64,000 nt of DNA from the NCBI GenBank assembly GCA_027625915.1, contig JANTQA010000072.1, positions 3,534,001 to 3,598,000 of the forward strand, given 5' to 3'. Origin of the DNA: Anaeramoeba flamelloides. Taxonomy: Eukaryota > Metamonada > Anaeramoebidae. Shown here one piece after another: positions 56,408 through 64,000 of the stretch (positions are counted from its first letter, which is position 1; each line of letters opens with the position of its first letter). A model generated the notes under the pieces. The model was not told where the DNA came from and searched no databases. It saw nothing but the letters and a program-made list of their open reading frames with translations. The translations under genes were made by a program, and so were the position numbers.

Positions 56408-57564
56408 CTATTGGATAGTAATCAATAGATGAAAGAAATTTTCTATATGATGTTAAAATATATTTTGTAATGAATAAATTATTTAATCAAGTTTTTTAGT
56501 CAATATTGGGGTGCAAAGTGCCCCAAAAAAATCCAGTGAAGAATGATGTGTTTTAATCATCAAAACTGAGAAGTTTTTGATGTCTAGACAAACTTAAAAA
56601 AAAAAAAAAATTGATTATTTTCTCAAAATTTGGATGGAAAAATAATAAAATCACAATAATCAAGAAAAATTACCCAATATTGAAAAATTTTATTCAAGTT
56701 ATTTTTAAAATATATGTAACTATACAATTTTTAACCATAAAATTTTCTTTCAAAGATAATTGTTTATAAATTCTATATCTTCGAATTCTTTGATAACAAC
56801 TCAAATTTAAAAAATTGTTTCTAATGTTTTTAGGTTATTTGGGGTTCTAAGGGATAGATATAGATAAATATAATTTATTATTGAAGTTTAATCACAATTT
56901 TTGAAACGGAGTTTAGATAAATTGTAATATTATATTTTTTAAAATTATTATTTAAAATTTTTTTACTGTTTTCATAATTAAAAAAAATCAAAAAAATAGA
57001 TTAGTCAAAAATTTTTTAAATCAAAATTTTATTATTGTTTTTTATCTATATATTTTAACTTTAATATAAAAATGAAAGCCAAATAAATTTGTACAAACAA
57101 ATCTATCGTTATATATCACATCATTCTAAATTAAAAATTTTTGATAGTTTAAATTAATAATTATTTGTCATTATTTGTTTTTTTTTTCTCCAAAAAAAAA
57201 GATTAGGTAAGATAGATATTGAGAGAATAAATAAAATAAGAAATAATTTTGTATCCAAGGTTATTTGAACAAAGAAAGAATTAACCATTTTCCCAATTGC
57301 AGTTGTCAAATCTTGGCCACTTTAATTAGATATATAAATAATTAAAATAAATAAACAAACAAATAAATAAAGCAATAAAAGAGAAACGTTTTTTAATTCA
57401 ATGATTACACTTTGATTGATTTTTTTTCTTCGAATTTGCAATTTTATATATTTTTTCGAAAAATAGGATTTACTTTGATTATCCGATGTTTGATATTATT
57501 TGCTTGATAAATTTATGGTGAAAGAAAAATTATTATTTTTTAGTATTTTTAACAAATCAGGATA
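55893..57564. other. Gene-free AT-rich spacer
   Basis: (TA)n at about 56378-56404. No gene, RNA or repeat copy recognised. Confidence 0.5.
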
Positions 57565-58935
57565 TTGTAGAAAATCGCGATCAATATAGTCAGTTCCACT
57601 TTTAAGACACAAATTTTCAACGAAATTTAAGGCACAATATAAAAATCTCAAATTAAGGTATCAAAATTCAAATTCAAGTAAAATTATTTATCTGTAAAAA
57701 AATTCCAAAATGTGCTTTAATTTGTGATTTTTTTGGAACTTAAAATTTCTTTGAAAGTTTTTGTCTTTCAAGTGGAACTGACTATAATATCGCGATAATA
57801 TCACAAATCACGATCTTCTATAAAATCACATTAATTGTCTAAAAATCGTGATAAATGTCACAAACCGTGATACTATAGTTGACGGTTTTCGGGACTAATT
57901 CAGCAATATTTTTCAAAAGAAAAAATCTGTTTGAACAAAAAAAAAAGATCTTGAAAAAATAAGTTATTCTTTTAAAAAACCAACAAAAAAGATACTTGAC
58001 TTAATCTGGGATCAGATCAAGATTTTTTGTTGTATTTTTATTTGATTCGGTTAACATATCGATCGATCTTTTTAGATCAACAAACGTAATAAAAAAAAAG
58101 TCGAATAAATAGTTTCTCATTTAATTACGGTGCTATAAATTGAGTTGAATAGAAGGGAATCTAAAACTACCAACCCTATATGCGTTTCTTTAAAGAATGA
58201 GATCAAGAAAGAAAATATTTTCTTTATTCTATGAAAGCTGAAATGAGAGTTGAATAACTTTTCAAAAGCTTTCACAACAGCCTAGCCACATTATCACCAA
58301 TTATTAAGATTGTTTGCACATTTGTTTTCTTGTTATTCTTCTTCTCATGATATTATTGTATTGAACAGAAAAAACAACTAGAGTTTAATGGTTTTTTTTT
58401 TTTTGGAACGATCACCAATAAAAAGGAAAATTACTCTTTCTTCTTTTTGACTATTTAACTTGTGAAGGTAATTTCACCATTTTTTTTGAAAAAAAAAACA
58501 TTTTATAGTCAAGTACATTGTTGAAATTGATGATCAGTTGTTTGTTTGATCATAAAATTCACAGGAGATTTCAAAATTGTTAAAAAAAAAAATGAAAAGA
58601 AAAAATCCAATGTCTTTACTAGAGTTTTCTGTCTATCAAAACTTTCAAACACTTGAAGACACTTAACAACACTTGAAGACGGTTCACAGCCCTTTCAAAC
58701 ATTTTCTAACATTTTTAAAGGGGGAAATCTTTGTAAAAGCCAAAAACTTTTGTAAAATTCATTTGATTTTTTGTAGGTGATTTCGAAAAAATAATTTTCT
58801 TTTTTTCGCGATAATGTGAATATCACAATAATGTGGAATATAGCAATTTTATGATTTTTCGTGATAAAGGAGAACTAATCGCGATTTTATAATATTATCA
58901 CAAATTTATCACTAATATCGTGATAATACATGCTA
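57565..58935. mobile_element. Element R15 with CGCGAT/CGTGAT-rich ends
   Basis: Both borders are crowded with ATCGCGAT, ATCACGAT and ATCGTGAT words in opposite orientations (57570-57880 and 58805-58930), for example AATCGCGAT at the left and AATCGCGATTTTATAATATT at the right. In a genome this poor in CG dinucleotides such clusters are conspicuous and look like subterminal transposase-binding repeats of a 1.4-kb DNA transposon. No ORF inside. An M1 copy sits in the left end. Confidence 0.55.
57587..57784. mobile_element. Palindromic MITE M1, copy 10, nested in R15
   Basis: TAGTCAGTTCCACTTTTAAG ... CAAGTGGAACTGACTA with TA at both sides. Both terminal C/G have changed to T/A, symmetrically. 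Confidence 0.88.
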
Positions 58936-59060
58936 TCATCAAAACCTCTATTATTTAGCTTGTTATTGGTAAACAATAAAGAAAATTTAGTGAATCTTTA
59001 TTTAAATTTCTTAACAAAAATTTTGAAATTAGTGAAGTGTTGTCAAGTTCCGTGGATTAC

Positions 59061-59229
59061 CTGCATTTCTCAGAAATTCAAAAGAATTGATTAAAATTTC
59101 TCAAATTTTCTTTTTATTTCTTAAATTTAAAAAAACCTAACATCAAGCACCTAGTTTTTTTTTTAATTTAAGAAATAAACCGAAAATTTCTTTAAATTTT
59201 CTTTTTATTTCTTGTTTTAAAAAAAAAAC
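59061..59229. repeat. Mini-foldback M5, a-b pair
   Basis: Subtype a at 59061-59137 (AATTCAAAAGAATTGATTAA, ending AAAAAAACCT), then subtype b at 59151-59229 (AATTTAAGAAATAAACCGAA against TTTTTATTTCTTGTTTTAAA). Same order as at 29464-29610. Confidence 0.65.
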
Positions 59230-59400
59230 ACAACTCAAAGAAAAGAAAATGAAGTCCCTCCCTTCAAAAAAAAAAAAAGATCTTTTTTAAAAGATTTCAA
59301 AAAGTCTATGAAGAAAGAGTTAAATTTTCAAAGAGTATACATTAAAGATATACAAAAACTAATGATGAATTTAATGATTAACCTTAAATCAACCATTTAA

Positions 59401-59710
59401 GGTTTACAATCCCTGAAATTTGAAAAAAATTGCCTTTTTGAACCACTACTGGTATTTGAATTACAAATGGGAAAAATTTTTACCACATTTTCAATTTCCT
59501 TTTTCAAAAAGAGTTTTTTAAATTCTAATCTACTTCGTTTCGAACTTTCTATTTGCGAAAAGAGAAATTTGAAAAATGAAACAAAAATATTTTCCCATTA
59601 TTAATTAAAATTAATCGAAGCCAAAGGCTGATCAACTAATAATCAAAATCACAAGTCACCACATCCTAACACAAGATAATCTTTTTATCAAATTTTAGGG
59701 ATTGTTAACC
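59401..59710. mobile_element. M4 TTAA-type element, copy with both TTAA flanks
   Basis: GGTTTACAATCCCTGAAATT at the left and TTTTAGGGATTGTTAACC at the right, TTAA at 59397-59400 and 59711-59714. Much of the interior is replaced by an M13 copy at 59452-59612. Confidence 0.82.
59452..59612. mobile_element. Mini-foldback M13, copy 2, nested in M4
   Basis: CACATTTTCAATTTCCTTTT pairs with AAATTTGAAAAATGAAACAA; resembles 53126-53290, both with TATTTG at the left border. Confidence 0.55.
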
Positions 59711-59927
59711 TTAAGTCAAGCATTTAAAGCAACAAATTTTTATCAATCTTGTTTTAATTTTAGGAAATAATAGCAAACACTAAAACAGGGAAACTGTTTC
59801 GTTATTTTTCGGTGGAATAAATAAGCAGATTATTTTTTGAATTAGAAGAAGGTAAAATGAAATTTTTATCACACTCCCGATCCAAATATCATTCGAAGAA
59901 AAGTAAAAAAAAAAAAAAAATAATTAC

Positions 59928-60442
59928 CTAATAGAATTTGAAGTATTCTTTGATAAACAAAGGCTCAACTCACGGCAATACTCACTCAATATTGGTGGTT
60001 TGTTTTCGTTGTCACATTGGTTACGAAGATATTTTTCTTCACATTCCTGTATTTGGATCATAATTTTATTGGTTTCTTCTTCTCGAACACGCTTTGCATC
60101 TGTATAAACGAGAAACAAGAAATAAAATAACAAAAACAAGGTTACAAATATTAGTAACAGATTAAAGACAATTTGTGCGTTAGCTAAGACTGAGTAAATC
60201 CTTGGTTGTGTTGTTTGTGCTATTTGTAGCTTCCTTTGTAGAGAACTTTTTTGCTTTTTTTTTGATATTTGATTTGTAATTTGGTTTGTTTTTTGTGACG
60301 AAACAACAAGTGAGGACGAAGGTTTTTTTTCATGAATCAATGGAAATTTTCTCTGGACAACCAATTTTGAAAAGGGTTTATATTTTGTCATTGTTTTTAC
60401 AAAAATAAAAAAAATCCAATTAATTGAAAAAAATGAATCCAT
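59928..60442 (-). CDS. Brl1/Brr6-type nuclear-envelope protein, exon with C-C domain
   Basis: Frame from ATG 60442 or, more likely, ATG 60391 (MTKYKPFSKL) to a donor GTAATT after 59928. Counting from 60391: basic Ser/Lys-rich nucleoplasmic part 1-70, membrane span about 73-96, then the Brl1/Brr6 lumenal signature: IQECEEKYLRNQCDNENKPP, then SEYCRELSLCLSKN, with Cys117, 126, 139 and 145. In fungi these proteins help build nuclear pore complexes and regulate nuclear membrane lipids; the four cysteines form disulfides in the perinuclear space. Family members have a second span after the cysteines; it is missing here, so one or more 3' exons are expected below 59928. I could not identify them; an M4 copy lies at 59401-59710 in that direction. 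Reading through gives only NSIR then stop. Confidence 0.75.
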
Positions 60443-60445
60443 CAA

Positions 60446-61702
60446 CTTCTTAAGATCGGACTTAACATTAGCCAGAAGAAAATAGGATATTAAAATGACT
60501 GATCACCAATTTGTAAATCTCTAAAGTAATTATACTTTTATTCCAAAAGATCAAACAAATTATTGATTTCAATTTGAATCCAATATTATACATACAATTA
60601 TTGTGAATTGGGAGTGATATTTATATGTTCTTTGAAATAGACCAAAACAGGGATTGAAACAAGAAAAAGAGAGACTCCAAAGACATTTGAATAATTTTCA
60701 TATCTACTTGGACTAAATCATAATAAAAAAAATCTATTTGCAAGATATGTAGAAAAAGAAAATTTGAATAATCAAACCCTAATATTGAAAAAATATAATT
60801 AATGAAATAAAATACTATACTTCTCTTATTAAAGACTTTGAAAATCAAATCTTTGGATCAGAAAAACAAAAAATAAAACTAAAAAAATATGACCATTCCC
60901 AAAAACAATTGTCTAATCGATGTCAATTGTAAAAAAATGTTAATTGTAAAACAGTAGCAAATGTTTTCATTTTTAAAGTTATTTTTTAGTGTCTTTTTTC
61001 CTTCATTTTTAACAAAAACCAAGTCCTTAAATTTGATTAATGATTGTAATCAAAATAGAATTCAAAATATCACATTAAACCAAAAATTTACATCTAGAAT
61101 TTTATAAATTCATATGTTTATGGTAAAAGGGTCTTTAAAAAGTTAATTTTTTTATTGATTTTTTGTTACTATGCTTTTTTCAATTTAAAAAAATTGGATT
61201 TAAGATTTTAACAATATGTATTAATCAAGTTTCGGGAATTTCATTTTGGGATATATTTATTGATCAGGAAAAATAAGGGTAAAATAAATTGAAAAATTTT
61301 TCTTCTCGCTGAATTTATATATTTGAAATTGATTTCAAAATTTTAACCCAGAAAGGTGAATTCAAGTTTTTGGAGTTTCAGGGTTAGAGTCTCTGAAATT
61401 GGGGTGGGGTGGGGACTATTTATTAATTTTATAATTACCAAACAATTTTTATATTTTCAAATCCAAAATGTACTAAATGTCAAAAAAATTATTTAATAAA
61501 AAAAAAAAGAGAAGAAATACGTACAAATTATCAAAAGTTAATTCATAATGATAAATTCTTTTTATCAAATCTCTTATGGTTAGTAAACGTGTGGTAATAA
61601 AGAAAAAATGAAAATAAAAAAATAGAAAATAAATAATTCCAAAAATAGTAAAAAAATATATATTTTCGGGCACCTAGTGTCCCATTCTGAGAGGTCCTGT
61701 CT
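60446..61702. other. AT-rich spacer
   Basis: GGGGTGGGGTGGGG at about 61401-61414 is an isolated G-rich patch. No gene or repeat recognised. Confidence 0.45.
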
Positions 61703-61781
61703 AGGTTTTTTTTTTTTAATTCAAAAGAATTGGGCAAAATCAAAGATTTTACTCCATTCTTTTAAATTAAAAAAAAAAAAC
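61703..61781. repeat. Mini-foldback M5, subtype a
   Basis: AGGTTTTTTTTTTTTAATTC at the left and TTAAATTAAAAAAAAAAAAC at the right; core AAAAGAATTGGGCAAAATCA then TTTTACTCCATTCTTTTAAA, close to 13912-13984. Confidence 0.7.
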
Positions 61782-62799
61782 ATAATGAAAGTGGAATATC
61801 AATTATTAATCACGGATTATGAAAATTTTCTTTTGAATCGATAATCTTTCTATCTGATTTTTACACTGTCCATATATTCACGGCGTGGATAGTTTCTATT
61901 TGGTTATCAAAATGATTTATTCTTCTTTTATAATTATTTTAATTTTTTTCTTCTTATATTTTTATTATTTGATTAATTTTCTTTAATTACCTGTTTCTCA
62001 AAAGAAATAAATTATAATCATAAATTTAAAAATTCTTAATTATTTATTAATTAATTCGAAAAAAAAAAGACTTTTATTTTTGTTTATTCATCATTCTAAA
62101 GAAAAAATAATTTTTAAATTCACTTTAAATAAATATACAGTGAAGATGAACTAATATAACTAAATACCTTTTCCTTAAACGTTTTTTAAAAAAAACGAAA
62201 AATATTAAAAAAAAAAAAACAAAATTGGAAAAAGAGCCTTTTATTCGCACATTAACCCAGGTTGAAGAAAAAACCACTTAATTTCCATTCCATCTCAATA
62301 AATAAAACCCTTTAATGATTTTTTTCCGAAACTATTATATAAGGGTATATAAGGGAATATAATTGATCTGAAAAAAAAAAAAATGATAGAAGTTAAAAAT
62401 TAAGAAAAGATCAACAGTTTTGAATATACTACCTTAAATATTAAAATATAAAATTATAAAAAAAATCCAAAAGAAAAATATATGAATACAACCAGTATAA
62501 CTTTTCAGGTATACAAGATAAAAAAAAATTATTATATAAAAAAAATTTAAAATTAATGAATATTTATTAAAAATATTTTTTACTCGGGTTATTTCTAATG
62601 AATTAGAACTTATTTTCCTCAATTAGTGATTTTTTTACGACTTAAATTTTGAAAAAAGATTGTACATTATTGTTGTATTGGTTTTTGTAAAAATTGGTAT
62701 TCAATTTTTTTAAATATTTTTGTCTTTCCTTGATTTTTCATATAATAATAAAAACTTTAAAAATGAAATAATTAAAATTTTTTAACCACTTATTATTTA
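61782..62799. other. AT-rich spacer
   Basis: No gene, RNA or repeat recognised. Confidence 0.45.
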
Positions 62800-63012
62800 A
62801 ATGGGAGGTAGTTATTTACCCAGAAATGATATTGTATCATTTATTATTGTGTTTTTATTTCATTTTTTTCTCTAAAAAACCAATTCATAACTCTACATGT
62901 TCAAATATTTGCTGATGATTTGGTATTAGTAATGAAAGGATCAAAAAAGAAATTAATTATTAATTAAATAACAAAAACCCATTTCAAAATAATTAACCCA
63001 TTAAAAATCAAA
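62800..63012 (+). pseudogene. LINE reverse transcriptase fragment
   Basis: Translation gives GGSYLPRNDIVSFIIVFLF (the QGDxLSPxxF-type block) and, in a neighbouring frame, LHVQIFADDLVLVMKGSKKK (the YADD-type active-site block) at the correct spacing. One in-frame TAA follows after KLIIN. A different or differently aged copy from 19190-20712, which has YGDD. It is cut off by the M1 copy at 63024. Confidence 0.7.
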
Positions 63013-63023
63013 TATTAAATTTA

Positions 63024-63222
63024 CAGTCAGTTCCACTTTTAAGACACAAACTTTCAACGAAATTTAAGGAAGAAAAAAAATCTCAAATTAAGGTACAAAA
63101 TTTGTAATTTTTTTTTACAATTTATTTTTACTAGAATCTATTGATTTTTGTGCGTTAATTTGAGATTTTTATTGTGACTTAAATTTGGTTGAACGTTTGT
63201 GACTTAAAAGTGGAACTGACTG
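63024..63222. mobile_element. Palindromic MITE M1, copy 11
   Basis: CAGTCAGTTCCACTTTTAAG ... CTTAAAAGTGGAACTGACTG; TA at 63022-63023 and 63223-63224. TTCCAC type in both arms. Confidence 0.92.
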
Positions 63223-63897
63223 TAACTATTTTTACAAATTATATTTATCTATTCTAATAAAAAATAACTATTTTAATATTCAGTTCTATATATGAGAAAT
63301 ATTTGTTTTTCTTCTAATAAAATAAAAATAAGTAAAAAAAAAAATTAGGCTATTTATTATGAAATTTAATTTTTATATATATATATAATTGATTTTTGTA
63401 TAAAAAAAATAACCATAAAAAATAAAAAAAAAATTATCAAAGAAAATTATAGTGCTTGGTATTTTGTTAGATCAAAAAAAAAAACATTTTAAAAATTAAT
63501 TTTTTAATTTTTTTTTCAAAATTTTAAAAATTGATTTTTTTTCTGTGGTTAATATTTAATTCTTTAATTATTTTTCTATAAATTTTTATTATATGGTTTC
63601 TAAATCTATTATATTAATGAAAATAGTTCCAAATACATTATATTCTGGATTGATTATAAAAAAAAAAAAAAAATAAGAAAAATGCTTATTAATCAATTCA
63701 TTACCCCGATGAATTTCTTAGAAAACAAGAGGTAAAAATTAATCCCATCAGAACAAAATATAGAAACGAAAATTTCAAATCATTTCAAATATTATATGTT
63801 TTAGATTTTGATACATTAATCAATCTCCTTCATTTGGGGAAAATAATTTAATAAAATCAATTAGAAATATAAAAATTTGAAACAATTAGGAATCATA
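63223..63897. other. AT-rich spacer
   Basis: (TA)n near 63375-63388. No gene. May contain further LINE remnants, but no motif is clear. Confidence 0.4.
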
Positions 63898-64000
63898 CAG
63901 TCAGTTCCACTTTCAAGGCACAAACTTCAACAAAATTTAAAGCTCAATTAAAATCTCAAATTAAGGTACAAAATTTTGGATTCTAGTAAAATAAATTAAG
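63898..64000. mobile_element. Palindromic MITE M1, copy 12, left part
   Basis: CAGTCAGTTCCACTTTCAAG preceded by TA (63896-63897); left arm and loop start only, running off the window end. Confidence 0.85.

Noticed and set aside
61401-61414. G-quadruplex candidate (GGGGTGGGGTGGGG)
   Set aside because: Only three G4 runs in this stretch, isolated, and not near a gene start I can support.

Overview
This is a very AT-rich (visibly about four fifths A+T) eukaryotic nuclear window, most likely from a free-living protist. Evidence: short spliceosomal introns of about 85-111 nt with GTAAG/GTAAT/GTATT donors and YAG acceptors, asparagine and lysine runs in proteins, long gene-poor spacers, and gene families found only in eukaryotes (BAP29/31-like ER protein, Brl1/Brr6-type nuclear-envelope protein, TALE-type homeodomain, B-box plus SPRY protein, mitochondrial-type M3 oligopeptidase). 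The standard genetic code fits all intact genes. I cannot fix the lineage; an amoeba-like protist, possibly Anaeramoeba-like, is only a guess from protein style.

Layout: 1-2805 holds the 3' part of a single-pass membrane protein gene on +. 3.8-6.5 kb is old repeats. 6.5-8.6 kb and 11.1-12.5 kb hold two hyper-AT-rich minus-strand genes whose frames only join across homopolymer runs. 13.9-22.6 kb is a repeat field (foldbacks, TIR elements, a decayed LINE) with a spliced minus-strand gene at 16.8-17.7 kb. 23.5-24.3 kb holds a BAP31-like gene and a small ORF. 26.9-27.7 kb is a spliced B-box/SPRY gene. 29.7-32.9 kb is a MULE-type DNA transposon relic, followed by a dense stack of repeats to 35.2 kb. 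35.6-37.6 kb is an M3 peptidase gene. 38-43.2 kb is repeats. 43.8-45.3 kb is a lysine-rich, probably nuclear protein gene; 49.0-50.4 kb is a TALE-like homeobox gene; 59.9-60.4 kb is a Brl1/Brr6-type exon. The rest is AT-rich spacer crowded with non-autonomous elements.

The window's most striking content is its collection of foldback DNA. About twelve near-perfect palindromes of about 195-220 bp flanked by TA (a Tc1/mariner-style miniature element) occur, several nested in older elements; three copies carry private base changes mirrored in both arms. At least eight further repeat families are visible, including a TTAA-flanked element with about 200-bp arms and tiny 73-80 bp hairpins. On the protein side, two genes of unknown function (12 kb and 17 kb) share an identically spaced motif PD-x3-Y-x2-F-x-[DE]-[YF]-E-x-A-x3-W, and the homeodomain has Gln in place of the near-invariant Asn51. 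No operon-like or pathway cluster is apparent; genes look independently regulated. No rRNA, tRNA or CRISPR was found.
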